Shown one piece after another: positions 12,201-27,200 of a stretch of DNA of 64,000 nt. Every line of letters begins with the position of its first letter. Within the stretch, counting starts at the first letter, position 1. The notes below the pieces were generated by a model. That model made no database searches, was not told the origin of the DNA, and worked only from the letters and a program-made list of their open reading frames with translations. Source of the stretch: Heliocidaris erythrogramma (taxonomy: Eukaryota > Echinodermata > Echinoidea > Camarodonta > Echinometridae); NCBI GenBank assembly GCA_025617745.1, contig CM046853.1, positions 61,332,616 through 61,396,615 on the forward strand, given 5' to 3'. Both the position numbers and the translations under genes were made by a program.

Positions 12201-15200
12201 GCAGCTCTACTCCATCTCCTTCAGCATGAGTTCAGTGAGGAGGAGAAGTTTATTGCAGAGAATCTTATGAACGAGGCTAGGGCTGAAAAACAACAAGAGA
12301 TATGGAATCAGAGAAAGCAACTCGACATGAGTGAGTGACAACAATAGTAGTATTAATAATGGTATTTTACAAACTGCATAAAAAATATTTTCCCAACTGT
12401 AAGAAAAGCTATGGCTTATCACTTTGACCTTGTGTAAACCAAGCTGCAATATAGACCTAAAGTATTTAAATATCAAGTAATTTCTTCCTACAAAGGATCC
12501 ATTGTCTACACCTGGGTTAAAGATCCAACAGGAGAGGAAGTGAATTGTCTAGGGTCTTTAACCACTGAACCAAAATGTGAAATTACAACCTGGTGATCGA
12601 GAGCTAAGAATATAAACTATTTTTATACCGTAGAACCAAAATAAATACCTTTTGCAGACTGCACCGGAGAAGTGTTCATGTCCATTTGAAATGTGTGTTA
12701 GCTGTCTATTTAGCAGTTGGTTCAACTATTTTCATTACTATTTTGAATACCAAAGTTTGTTAACTGCGACTAAGAACGGGTTGTGCCTCTGGTGCCATGT
12801 GTGATATTCAATTCTGAATCTATCCGAAAAACAATTTCATACTAGTCCTCCCTGCATTATTTATTATAGGTGTTCTAAGAGGGCATTTTGACACATTTGG
12901 TCCTAGAGATGATTTATTTAATGTAATCTTTACTTCAGATAACAAAGAGGAGCACTTCAAGCTTCTTTTGGAGGCAGCCATCCTGAAGCTGGTGTCCCGT
13001 CGTAAGCTGCTACAGTCCACGAGTTCAGAGGTCACGTCAGATGAGGTCATTGTATCCATCATGGCTGACCTCCAGCTTCATCAAGACAAAGAGAGTGAGA
13101 CCATCATAGAGACCCTTCCTGATAAGGTGAGAAGTTTCATCAAAACAAGTACAGTACTATAGAGAATGTTATTATCCCCCCCCCTTTCCAGATTAGCCAA
13201 GCAATTCAATAAAAACAACAAAGGAGCAAATTTGCAGCGGGCCATTTTCAACTAACAGAACTCAATGTAGGGGAAAATTGTAACTTATAGTGAGGATTTG
13301 AAATGTTAAATTCTTACTTATCTTATTAATTTTGATAACTAACAGGCACACTTATTTATTTTGGGGGGTCAAAGATAAATTTGACTTCTGGTCATGCGAT
13401 TTCATTGTGCAAGGAACTGTCTCAAAACAAATGGGGAAAGGTTGATTATATAGTACATAAGAATTGGTGTATGCTGTAAGTTTTTGGAATCATGAAAATG
13501 AGAAAAAATTGACTCAATCCTGCTGAGAGTCACATGCACTGCACACAGAAACGTGTATATTGGACTACACACTTATGTTCGGCCCAAACATTTCAGCTGT
13601 TTCTTGTCATATTTTGAATGTGAGGGCATTTGTAGAGCAATCCTATTCAGGTGACATTTCTGTTATGATAATCTTCCAAACTGACATGGAGAGAATGAGA
13701 AAGCTCACAAATTATTTTTGACCTTTCCCAGAACTCAACCTTCTCTTTAAGATGAGTTTTTTTTTCTTCTTCTCTGTAGGATTACATGATATTTATTACT
13801 CACTGTTCAAATTGCAGAAGACTTCAGTAATTGACTCAATACTGCATGGACGTGACCCTACACGTAATCTTAATCCCAATTACAACCCAAACTCTAACCA
13901 TTCACATTTGATGAAGCCTAGATGTTGCTTGAACAAATGTTATGTTCTTTAAGCCCACTGCACTCTATACCATCGTTCTGCGATACGATTTTGGAAGAAA
14001 ATTGAATAGCCTTAGTTATAAACATTTATAACATATACAATATGTTTGATTGAGCTTCTGAATAGTGATATACATGTAGGCAAAATGGCTCCGAATCATA
14101 GTGATGTCGGAGCAGTCCTGCGATTGTCTATGATTTGAAACTGATTTGGCCCTTATTCCGAATATGAGGCTGACATTGCACCAAATTCATATGTTGAGTA
14201 TTCATATCATTGTTCAGAACCTAAATTAGGTATACATTTCATTTGTCAAAATGCCTAGTATTTTTAATGCTATTGCGATTTATTTCCAAAATCGGATCAT
14301 ATGTGATCGTATATATTGTGCAGTGGGCTTTGCTGGCATGATTTCAGCTGTGTGAAAGAATCATAGCTCTTCCTTGAAGACTGGAAAAAGTTAAGGGCTA
14401 ATACTAACACTAATACTAATAATATCTGCTTTAAGTCCTATCTGAATACTGAACCCAAGGTCACTTTCGCTCTAAAAACTCACCTAGTTTCAACCCGGGA
14501 TCTCCCAGTTTTGAGACATGTTGCAGCTTCTCACATTGAAAGAATCTTTACCTATGGTTTTTCTCCTGCAGGAGCTAGGAGCCCTGAAGAAGCTCCAGAA
14601 GGAGAACCTGGAGGCCATCAGGATGGAGAAGCACGAGAATGTTGCCGTGGTGATCACCAGCACCGACCTTGGTACCCAGGCCGATGAGAGTCAGCTGGTG
14701 GAGGCCCTAGAAGCCAAATATGATGCTCTCAAGGATAAGCTTCTAGCTGATGCACTTATGAAACAGGTATGTATCTGTCATGTGTCTGCAACAAATGCTT
14801 GGGTAACAATTTCTCCGCGGGCAACTTCTATCGCTAACCAAATTCCGATCTTCGTCCATGGGAGTAATCCTAGGCCTATCCCTAACACTAACCCTAAATC
14901 TAACATAAAACCCAGTTGCAGCCCTAACCCCATATTCTTTACAAAATCAGGCTTATGACACACATGTGGTCTAGTGGATTATGTTGTTTTTGATGTAGAT
15001 ACATGTATAGTGAAATGTTTTGCTCTTTTATAGTGCACAGCTACTTCCAAACATTTGCAAAGAATTGTAATGGGTCAGCGGAACTTGTTTGTAACTATGC
15101 TGACGCTGCTAGCAGTATTATGTAAAAGCAATTTTGAGTTGGGCAGGATGGTCACTGATTTATAGCTAGGGATAGAAAAGTAGATTGATAGATAGATTAC

Positions 15201-18200
15201 TGTATAAGTTGTTATTTTCGAGAAAAAAAATCGCAAATTGTTGCAGGGTCAGGAATATATTGACATGCGAAAATGAGCCGACAATGCATCTGCAAACATG
15301 TGTTGCATGTAGCCTGTGTTAACCATGAAAACAACAACTCATGAAAATGTTCGTGTCCCTGTCATCCACGAAAAAAATCTGTTTACAATAAATATTGGCT
15401 TTACAGTACATTAATAGATAGATTAATAAACAGACGGATAAAGTATGGACTCTTAAAGGTAATGTTTAGTTTTGGTAAGCCCTCAAAAACTTTGTGTCAG
15501 ATTTATTGGATTTTTGGTGATAAAAAGCAAGATACTAGCAATATATTGATGCTGTGAAAATTTCACGTCCTAAACTTGCATATTAAACAAATGAATGGCA
15601 AAAAATAATTTAGGTGCCAGGTCAGGGATAAAACTCCCAACAACTTCAGCGTGCACTGAACGTCATGCATGCATTCGACCCTACACACGGTGACACACAT
15701 GCTATCTCTGTGTGAAGCCTCGAGATTGTTGTGCAGGGACCGGTCGGGGTGGAAATGTCCTAGCGTAGCAGTATAATTGTTGGAATCTTGCGTTCTATAT
15801 ATACATATATTACATATATTTACGGTAAAATTCACCGGAAACCATTGATGGAATTCCAAATGATCTCGTACAAACATCTTTTGACAAAAGGAGAACAACA
15901 TGAGACTATATTTAACCTTTGAAGGTTTGCATGGTGGAGCTTATAACGTGGAGAAGGTTTACGGTTCACCATGTGTGTTGGTAGGAGGAAAGGAAAAAAG
16001 GAAATTAGAAATGGATAGACGAGAAAGGATGACAAGAGAGAAAAGAAGAAATATTCTTTCGTGACAATGGGTGAAGTCCTGAAAAGGACTGTATACCAGA
16101 TGAGATGAGATGAGAAGGCTTGGTTGATGACCGACAGCAACCCGCCCACACCACCGGCCGCCGATTCCTCCGACGTCCGCACACACACCATAAAACCCTG
16201 CCGCTCGTCTAGCACACTTCACTCCTGATGACGGACAGTCAACCTGTCCGAAACGTCGAGTAACCTCCTACTCAAGCCTCATCTACTCAAACCTTCGCTA
16301 CTCAATCCATCGCTGCTCATCCATCGATCATCAACCAAGTCTTCTCATCTCATCTCATCTGGTCTACAGTCCTTTTCAGGACTTCACCCATTGTCACGAA
16401 AGAATATTTCTTCTTTTCTCTCTTGTCATCCTTTCTCGTCTATCCATTTCTAATTTCCTTTTTCCCTTTCCTCCTACCAACACACATGGTGAACCGTAAA
16501 CCTTCTCCACGCTATAATTAACCTGTTTCTTTCCAATTTCTTTTTTGCTACCAATACTGTACATGAGCTTTAATGTACAATGAATGTTTTTATCTGCCAA
16601 AGATGGGTGAAGGTGAGTGGGCTCGTCTATCAGAGAGAGAACGCCAGCTACGTCTGATGAAACTCAAGTTGGAGGAGCGGCGACTGAGACAGGAAGGGAA
16701 GATGGATGAAGCCGCTGCCCTCCTTGGAGATGCTCTGAAGTCGCAGAGCGCCCTCGAGGCTCTCATGGGAGAGTCTAAGAAGGCGCAGGAAGAGAAGCTG
16801 AGGTTGAGGCTTGAGAAACGCAAGCAGAGACTTGCAGAAGGTAATTTGCCTGCATTAAATGTCAATGTTTGTGCCTCTAGAAGACACTGGGACACTAACC
16901 TTGGCTTAAATTGTGTGAAACTGTTTTCCTATTGTAATGGTGTGGATCTCGGCACTACTTGTCTGGTATACAGTACACATAACATTTTATGTAAGATTGC
17001 ATGTATCTCTTACAACTTGAGAGGATTACATAGCTGCCTGAATTTAGAGCGCCGTCTGAATATTCAAGCACCCAAATCAGGTTTGCACTTTCCAAATGGA
17101 AAGAGGTTATGTGAAATACAACTCACTGAAGAACTCTATTGTTTCCTTTATAATAAAGATTAAATTTCATTACTACACAGCTGTACCTAATTTTCAATTC
17201 TAGGTATGAATGAAGAAGATATAGATCGCCTGGAGGAAAAAGAGATCAAACAGGAGGACGAAGAACTGAAGAAAAAACGAAAGAATATCCTTTCCGACCT
17301 TGACAACAGACTAGAAGATGTAAGTTGACCCCATACAATAAAATCATACATAATTGAATTTCTTTCACAAAATAATCTTGCTTGCTTACTTGTCTTCATC
17401 TCTGTTTTTTTAAAGCTTTGCCTTTTCAGTATGAAATGCAAACACTAATGATTTAAATACTTCGACACATGTAAATTTGTACATTAAAGATGGAGACAGT
17501 ATTTATTTTGCACTCATATAATTAGCTTTTAAGTTTGTTGCCCTGATTGTAGAACATATTAGATTTTGAATAAATAGCTGATAGAGTAGATGTCAATTGA
17601 TGACAAAGACGATGATGATGATGATGATGATGTTGATGATTATGATGTTGATAGTGTAGTGATGAAACAAGAAACCATTTTTATTCTTTTGTTGGTAGTA
17701 TTGACACCCTTCTATCACTGTGCCTTGCAGGAGAAAGCAGCTTTGCTTGCAGCATTGAGAGGTCAGAGTGACAGACTGCAGAGTGAGAAGGAGAGGCAGG
17801 CAGAACTAGCCCGACTGAGGAGAGAACAGAGAAAGGCAAGGCATGAAGACAAGTTTGAAGCCGCTGCTCTTGTCATGGGGCTAGCACAGAAAGCAGACGA
17901 TGCGTAAGTCAGAATTTACTGGGGAAACTCTAGTGAAAAACTCCAGTGGCATATGTTGTGTTGAATCATTGTTTCACATTCTCCCCCCACTTTTATTCCA
18001 ATGCCCATTGAAAACTGATATGAATGGAAAGTCTTAACAAAGACTACAATTATAGGTGTGTCGTGGTCTAGTGGATACGTCACCGGACTGTGGCTCACAT
18101 GGTTCGCGTTGCGAATCCCGCCACGGCGCTAATGTCCTTTGGCAAGACATTCATCTACATTTGCCACTCTCCACCCAGGTGAAGTAAATGGGTACCCGGT

Positions 18201-21200
18201 AGGAAGAAATTCCTTGAATGCCTTAGCGCCTATCATGGCAGCTTGGCTAAAGCCGGGGTAATAATGTGATACTTTGTATTAAGCGCAGTAGAGTATATTT
18301 GTATAGTAGCTGCACTATATAAATGGACATATTATTATTGTACATGTATCCCCCGGCAGTATGCCGGAGGATACTTTGGATTCAGCAGCGTTTCGCCGCC
18401 GCCGCCATTCTTGTGTGCGCTCTAGCGGTCACATTTCTCGACGAATTTCTTTCAGACTTCCTGTGGACGTGTATCTTGGTAAAATCTGGACCCCTATAAT
18501 TTCTGGTGATGCTGCCCCCAGTGTTCCGTCTTTTATAGGGTAAAAGGCCATATTTTGGGGGATAGTTTGTGTGCGCTCTAGCGGTCACATTTCTCAACGG
18601 ATTTTGTTCAAATTTTGTATGAAGGTGTCTCTTGGTAAAATCTGGAACCCTATAGATTTTGGTGATGCTGCCCCCAGTGTTCCGTCTTTTATAGGGTCAA
18701 AGGTCATATTTTGATAGATGTCTTGTGTGTACTCTTGTGTGCGCTCTGGCGGTTACATTTCTCAACGGATTTCGTTCAAATTTTGCATGAAGGTGTCTCT
18801 TGGTGTAATTTAAAAACCTATAGTGTTTGGTGATGCTGCCACCAGTGTTCCGTCTTTTATAGGGTCAAAGGTCATACTTCAGGGCATGGCGTGAGTGCAC
18901 TCTGCAGGCCACATTTCTCAACGGATTGTGTTCAAATTTTGTATGGAGATGTATCTTGGTATAATCTACACATGTTTAATTTTTGGTGATGCTGCCCTCA
19001 TTGTTCCGTCCTTTATAGGGTCAAAGGTAATTTTTCCATTTCTTGCACTCTTACTTCTGCATTTCTTGACGGATTTCGTTCAAATTTTGCATGAAGGTGT
19101 CCCTTGGTGTAATCTAAAAACCTGTACTTTTTGGTGATGCTGCCACCAGTGTCCCGTCTTTTATAGGGTCAAAGGTCATACTTCAAGGGATGGCATGAGT
19201 TCACTCTGCAGGCCACATTTCTTGATGGATTTCTTTCAAATTTTGTATGGAGATGTATCTTGGTATAATCTACACATCTTTACTGTTTGGTGATGCTGCC
19301 CTCATTGTTCCGTCCTTTATAGGGTCAAAGCTCATTTGTCCCTTTTGTGCACTCTTACTTCTGCATTTCTTGACGGATTTCATTCAAATTTTGTATGGAG
19401 ATGTATCTTGGTATAATCTACACATATTTAATTTTTGGTGATGCTGCCCTCATTGTTCCGTCCTTTATAGGGTCAAAGGTCATTTTTCCATTTCTTGCAC
19501 TCTTCTGCATTTCTTGACGGATTTCGTTCAAATTTTGCATGAAGGTGTCTCTTGGTGTAATCTAAAAACCTATAGTTTTTGGTGATGCTGCCACCAGTGT
19601 TCCGTCTTTTATAGGGTCAAAGGTCATACTTCAGGGCATGGCGTGAGTGCACTCTGCAGGCCACATTTCTTGATGGATTTCTTTCAAATTTTGTATGGAG
19701 ATGTATCTTGGTATATCTCTCAACACATTTCTTTCAAATTTTATATGGAGATGTGTCTTAGTGAAACCTACACATCTAAATTGTTTGCTGATGCTACCCC
19801 CACTGTACCACTTTCTATACAGTCAAATGTCATATTCAGGTTGTTGTTAGGGTCAAATGTCATATTTTCGTTGCATGCATTCTGAAGGACACATTTGTTA
19901 ACTCATTTCTTTCAGATTTTGTATGTAGGTCCATTATAGATTACACCTCTACAGTTTTTGGTGATGCTGCCTCTAGTGTTCCGTCTTTCATAGGATCAAA
20001 GGTCATATTTTAGTGGATGGCTTATGTGCGCTCTGAGGTCATATTTCTTCCGAATTTTCTATAAAAATGCATTATAGTCTAATCTGCACAAATCGTTTTG
20101 GTAATGCTGCTCCTAGTGTTGACAATATTCCGGGCCACTGGCGGCAATTTCTACACCATCCTTTTGTTTGAGGGAGGGGATGGGGGAGGGTCTTTGTCCC
20201 TCCTTCAAATCGCTGCCAGTGCCGGGGGATACATTTCGCATTGCGCGGCACCAGCAATGCACATTTCTAGTTATTATTATTATTATATCATATTTCCCAT
20301 CTATTTCATGGTAATTGACTATCTTCAAATATATACCATGTTATGTGGCTGGAATGAAACAAATCTAAAATGATTTTATTCCTTATCCCTTTTTGTATGT
20401 GGTCCTTTGATCACAATAAGTCATTCTCTCCTTTTCATCCGGGACACAAAGAAACTTAGTGCACTTTGCAAGAATTATTACTACCTCTTCTAAAGTAAAA
20501 ATTCAGCATCTTAAAGATGAAAAAGGAAATGCATTAAGAGAATTAGTGGTTCAGACCGTTTTATTCAGCTTTCTAGACCTAAATCATGGGAGGATTTGTT
20601 TGCTTTGCAGGACTTTGTTTTTCATTTTAGGCAACGGGCATTGAATGCCGGAGACATGCTCATTGCCTATAAGGTCCTTTTGTAATGGTTTTATTTTTCT
20701 TTGTTTATGTATCCTGTACAAAATGATTATACATGTCCATGGTCCTGCGTGTACTCATTAAGATAGTGCCTGCATAAAATATCAATCATTCCTGTCATAC
20801 GGTCTTCATAGGAAGGAGCAAGACCGCAAGCGACAGGAGCAGCTGGCGAAGGAGCGACTGGAGCAAAGACGTCGTCTGAAGGCAGCTGCCAATGAGAACA
20901 AGGAGACTGTCACCCCTGTGATGCTCCCAGAGAATGAGAATGACAAGCAGGCCTTGCAGGAGGCCGTCATCCAAGAGATGGAGATGAAACATGTAACTGA
21001 GAGAGACTTCCTCATGCAGGTGAGAGTTGATGGTGATGATGATGGCAGTGGCGATGAGAATGATATAGTATTAAAGATGATGATGAAGATGATGATGATG
21101 CTAATGATAATGAGGAGGAATAAAAAAGGAGTAAAAGGAGGAAAAGGATGGTGATGGTGATAATGATAATGAACATCGTCATCATTGTGAAGATGATAAT

Positions 21201-24200
21201 AGTAATGACTTTGCTCTCAGAGATTCGGAAGGATAACAGTGAATGTCAAATTGAGTTCTGAGTAAAGGATGTTTAAAGCTTTAAACAAATGAGTGTTTAA
21301 AGAAAAGAAGCTAAGTGTTGTGCCTTACTCATACAAGTGTTGGATGAATCCATTCCCTTCCTTGGAACTCAAGCTGCAGTTTGGACAAAACACACTAAAC
21401 CAGGTATTCTAAATCTAACAGTACTGTCAAAATCTGAATTTCCACAAGGTCCCTTTGTCATTCTGCACCAACAGAATTAAGATTTCAAACTTATTTTGTA
21501 CTGGGGCCGATGGGAAAAAGTAAGCTCTCATGCTCTCTTCAGTGCTTGTAATAACCCATTCTTGTTATGTTCCTGTGCAGCTGGTGCAAGATGAGAATCA
21601 GGGAGACCTGAGGAAAAGTGCAAACCTCATGTCAGAGGATAAGCGTCAGCAGAGACTTGGTGAACTGAAGGAACAGCGCAGACAATGGAGAGAAAGTGGG
21701 CCTACAAAAGAAACAGAGGATGAACAGACAGATATTCTCAGGGTAAGTGATAGCTTCACTTGTTCTTTATCCATCTCTACTTCCCCATTTCTCTTTTTCT
21801 CCATTTGTAAATGCCTCTTGCCTTCTTACTCTGTCTCATCTCTCCGTCTCTCTCTCTATCTCCCACTCTCTTTCCCTCTCTCTCTCTCTCTCTCCCCCTC
21901 TCTTCTATTTTTTTTTCTCCTAACGCACCCTTTTTTCTTTTTTCTTTGACTTAAAACAGTTTTTTATTTCTGACACTTGATTTATTTTGTATTTTTATTC
22001 TAATTCACAGAAAGGTGTAGCCGTGCTGCTTGAAAGTCGACTCCTTGAAATGAAGACTAGCAAGGGTGAGGAGGTGACCGATGGAGACGTAGAGGTCAGT
22101 CTCATTGCTGACCTTCAAGAGAAGCAGGATAAAGAGGCCAGCTACCTTATGGATGATCTTGAGAGCAAGGTAATAAATTTACCTCTGTAAAGCTTCGGAT
22201 TATGAATTGTATTTTTTTCACTCACTTTGAAAGTTCGGTTGAACATATGCTTTCAGTCATTTTCCAAAATATTCTCATAATCTCTCTCTGACTTCTCTTG
22301 ACCTCTTCCCTCAGAGTGCAATGACATTGAAGCAGCTGAAGCAGGTTCAGTTCATCGCCCGGGCCAATGGTTGGAATGACAATGTGGCTGCCACTGTCCT
22401 GGTGACCAAGGCAGATACAGAGATGGTAACGGAGGAACAACTCTTGAAAGCTCTGGAGAACAAGTATGATGTGATGAGAGATAAACTTATGGCAGAGGTA
22501 AGACTGAATTGCACTTACAGTCCTGTTGTTGGTAGGACTAGGGAAAGGTTAGGAAACCTAGGAAAGTTGTTTCTACTTCCTATGGGAAATACCTGCATGA
22601 TTAGTACAAAAAAAAAGGGGGGGTCCCTAAAATGCACATATTTTCTTTTGGAGATACATTTAATAAATGTGCCAAGCTTACTTGCAAAATATGGAAATAT
22701 TTCGGGCAATAGTTATTTAATTTTTACATCCGAAAGCCAAAAACTTCATGAAATAGTTATTGTATGGATCCTGTTGTAGAATGCGAGTTCATTTCATTGT
22801 TTTCATGAATATCAAAATGAAGAAGGTAATTGATGTGATGAAACGTGTAATGCTGTTGAGGCTCTGGCCCTATGACTTTTTACATCAAAGTCTTCACAAT
22901 ACTCTGTGTTCTTGTGTTGACACCAGTTAAAAATACCCATGGAATTGAATGAAATGACTAAAGTTCCAACTAATATCCATTCCAATTACGCTTGTAGAAC
23001 ATTTTTGACCCATTAAACCCCAGGCTCTGATAAAGCAGACTGGTGAAGCAGAGTGGGCCAAGCTCAATGAACGTGAGCGCCAGGCTCGCCTGATGAAACT
23101 CAAGCTCCAGGAACGTAAGATGAGACAGGAGAACAAGTTTGATGAGGCCAACTCCTTACTAAGTCAAGGCATCAAAGACCAAGCAGGTACAGGGTTATAT
23201 CTTCAAGTCCAAAAGTTGGCTGGATGCTACATGTAGATTAAATGAGTAGTGACCATGACATGGTATTCCTTTTAAATTATCCCTTGTGTTATGATTTTAG
23301 GATTATTCATAACATAGTATGTAAACAAATTCTTATTATTCATTCGAGAAATGAGCATTAATTTTTCTGTAACTGAATTTAATCATTTGTAAAGCTTTCA
23401 GAAAGTATTTTATTTTATATTTTAAGCTAAATGGATCAACAATTCAATGCAACCATTTCAAGAAGTCCAATAGCCCGTGTATTAATCCTTGATAACTGGC
23501 ATTGTCATGTAATCGACCCAAAGAAGTTTATTATTTATTTTTATTTATTTATTTATTGGTATATACATATACAATTACTGATCAGCAGCAGGCTGAAAGG
23601 ATCAGTTTACAAATTTGGCAACATAAATCATAGATATATAACAATCAATTGACAATACAAATAATAAAAGGACAGAAACAAAAATATGAATGCAAATATA
23701 AAGGCAATATGACATTTAAATAATCATAGGTAATTAAATAGTAAACACAAGCATAAACACACCCACAATCACACCCACACACACTCAAACATAGACACAC
23801 ACACACACAAGAAAAAATACAAAGGTATACATATAATAGGTAAGGGAATGTGATCGACTAATCAAATATAAAATATTGAATTTCTTAATCTGTCAAATGT
23901 ATGGTTTGTATTTTTTGTTTAAATGGATTATGGCAATAGCAAATATATAATTAATGGGTTAGTATTTCTGTCTAGAACAAAGGAAGTTTCCATAAAATGT
24001 TGAATTATGTGGCTTTTGAGACTAAGAAAATAAATATGTAGGAAAATAACTTCCCATAGTACAATAACATTTTGGATGATTTCTTCTTTCAGAACTGGCT
24101 CGGATGCTTGGAGCAACCAAGACGGAGCAAGAGGAGAAGTTAAAACAGCGTCTGGAGAGGAAGAAGCAGTTGAAGGAGGAGCGAGAGGCTCAAGGACTTG

Positions 24201-27200
24201 AGGCCAACGATGAGGTGTTGGATGAGATTGTTCAACATGAGATGTCTCGTAAAGAGGTTCTGGAAGATCGGAAGAAGAGACATGTGAGTGACAGATTATT
24301 TTCGATCGTTGGTCTCTCTTTCTCTCTCTCTTTCTCTCTCTCAATCTCTCCATCTTGTTCAGGATATTCTTTTCCTAATATCTCTCGTTGGTCTTATCTT
24401 TTCTCTGGCTAGGTCACATAAAGACAGCCTGTCTGTTCCCTTGAACCGTCTCTGTACACAGGTTTTATTTGTATTATCTTTTTATCTTGACAATGCTAGA
24501 ACATCCTGGAAGGCCTGAACAACCACTTTGAGGATGAGAAGAATGCCCTGCTGGCTGCCTTGAGGGGTCAGGATGATTCCCTGCAGAGTGAGAAGGAGAG
24601 ACAGCTGGCCCTGGCCAAGCTTAGGAGGGACCAACGCAAGCTGCAGGACGAGGAGAAGTTTGAGGCGGCTGCTGCCCTCTTTGGCTTGGCACAGCAGCAT
24701 GAGAAGGCTAGAGAGGCAAAGTATGTCGAAAGGAATATGATTTTTGAGAGATGCCTCTAAATATATATCGAAATGTAGTATTAGTCACATTGGATATATT
24801 TTATTATTATTACTTTTCATTTTGAATTAACATCATCATCATCATTTCCAGAAATATAAGGGGTTCAGATATCAAGAATATTCTTGATTTGAATTATCTG
24901 GACTCTGATATACATTGTGTAGCTTATTATTTATCTAGTAGAAGCGTACACTGTACGTAACTTACCCCCAGGAAAATCTAGACCCGTATAGTTTAATAAT
25001 TTACCAAGTATTAGGTAATTACTATCACATAATCTGCACATACCTAAAAGATGTCTGATTAAATAAGTGTGGGAACTGTCAAAGGAAAAAGGAGGAATAC
25101 AGTGTCTAAACCTATTACATAAATTTTCTTTACATCTTAATTCTTTTAAAATCTTATCGCAAGGCAATCATTCATTTCATGTTATGTGAAGCCCTGCAGA
25201 GAAGGTTTTTACTATTTTTATTTAAATGGCTTGCACTTGCTTTTACCTCAATATACTGTAAAACAAAACAAAAATTGCATGAAAATTTCGAGAAGTTTGC
25301 GAGAGGTTCAGATTTGCAACCATTTCATGCTGCTAAATAATTGAATCACAATTGACATAGCACTGAAGTTCTGCAATTGGTGAAAGTCTTTTGCTATCAA
25401 AAGGGCTGTTGTTTATAATTTGCGTAAGTTAGTTTGACACTAATCATGTTTTTCTAATTGCTTTACCTCCCTCTGTAGTTACGAAAAGGACAAGGAGCGT
25501 CAGAAGCAGCTTGCGAGGGAGAGGCTTGCTGCTCGGAGAGCCAAGATGGCCACTGACAAGAAAGGCGGGCAGACTGAGCATCTTACCCGGTCTGAGATCC
25601 AAGAACAGCTCTTGCTGGAGGAGAAAGAGAATGCTAAAGCAGATGCAGCCCATGCCACCAAGACAGGTAAGAAACATTCATATTATGATCTTACATCTAT
25701 ACTTGTTATTGGGGGGAAACGGATGCTCCAAAATATGCTCCAGGGTTAATCACTCCAGGGGGTGTTTCATAAAGCTGTTCGTAAAGTTACGCATGACCTT
25801 ACGAATGACTTAAATATGACAAGCCAAATGGGATGCTCAATCAGTTTTAACTGCATCAACTAAAGTTGAACTGTGCAGATGTAGATTAGCATTCTTATTA
25901 TAACAAACAGTTTTAATGCAAAGTATATTTTTTGCCATAATTTAATGGAGGTTATGGGAAATACAGTCACACTCTGTTAAAACATCAGGAAAAACTTTGG
26001 GCATCCTCTCTGGCACTTCATATTCAAGTCGTTTGTAAAGTCATGCATAACTTTACGAACAACTTTATGAAACACCCCACTCCAGGCTTTATTTCATCGT
26101 AGATATAGGGTGTGGATGAGGATTAGAGTTGCATTTAATTTTTAGGTTTGGTTTAGGTTTAGGGTTCAGGTTAGACATAGTGTTTAGTCTGGGATTGAAG
26201 TTAAGAATTTGATTAGAGTAGGATATCATTGCACGATTGCCGCTCTCACATGTGTTGTACAAATGTAATATGATCAGATATCATTAACACGTATAATCTC
26301 AGACAGTTTTAGTGGAGTTTTTAAGGGGAAGGGGATAACTTTGCTCCAGAATCGGATTACTAAATCCATCTTCATTCAGCATCGGGGAAAAGAATTTTGA
26401 CGATTTGATTTATTTCGTTGAGCAAGTTTCAGATTAATGGTATTCCATATTTTAGATATTTTTTTCTAAGACCAAGAATAAAAGGATCAAATTGTCATCA
26501 CTTTTTCCTAAAATATGAAATGCTGTGCATTATTTTCTGAAGTCTTGAAACCCAAGTGAATATGATTACTCTATAGATATTAAATTAGTTGAGTTTTGTA
26601 AAGTAAAAGAAATTAAAATACAGACTTTTTAATATAAATTCAACACTTATTTGTATCTGCTAATACTGACCTATTCTAACAAAGCAGTTTTTTAATTAAT
26701 CTTAACCAATTATTTACACCCCATGCCTATACAAGTTACATTGTTTTGACAAATTATTGATATTGCTTTCATTCAGTTCACATTGCATGTTTTCTTGTAT
26801 AGCACTAGTATACAGTCATGTAACTGTTGTCTGCGCATACCATATCGGCATACTCCATTAACCTTGAAAAGCGCATAGAAGATTTATAGTTCATTTCTGC
26901 TCATATCCATACCTAGTCGCTTACATTCGCACTATGAAAATGTTAGAAGCAGGGATGCATACCAATGTTATTCTTTCTGTTTTTATAAAGTAAAATTTTA
27001 ATCAAATGTGGACTAGTAATATTTACAAGCAGCTAATATAAAATTGGTAATATTGGGGGCACAGACTGTGCCAGCTAGTGGAAAATTGCTATTTTGTTAC
27101 TGCAAAGATTCTAGGTACCTTGCACTTTTCATAATGTATAGAATTATTTGTACTGTCTTTTTCCTATGTTTCTCCCTAATTATTACTACATTTTCTACAC

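Noticed and set aside
15563-16222. Overlapping minus-strand frames of 87-127 codons
   Set aside because: They fall on the inverted-repeat element 15921-16522 and its flank; the palindrome produces mirrored frames.
17590-17730. Asp-rich upstream extension of exon 17
   Set aside because: It is a GAT microsatellite upstream of a strong TGCCTTGCAG acceptor.
20459-20644. Frame with SSKVKIQHLKDEKGNAL, reminiscent of a LINE segment before the RT core
   Set aside because: Too short and isolated; the resemblance rests on about 15 residues with no neighbouring LINE motif.
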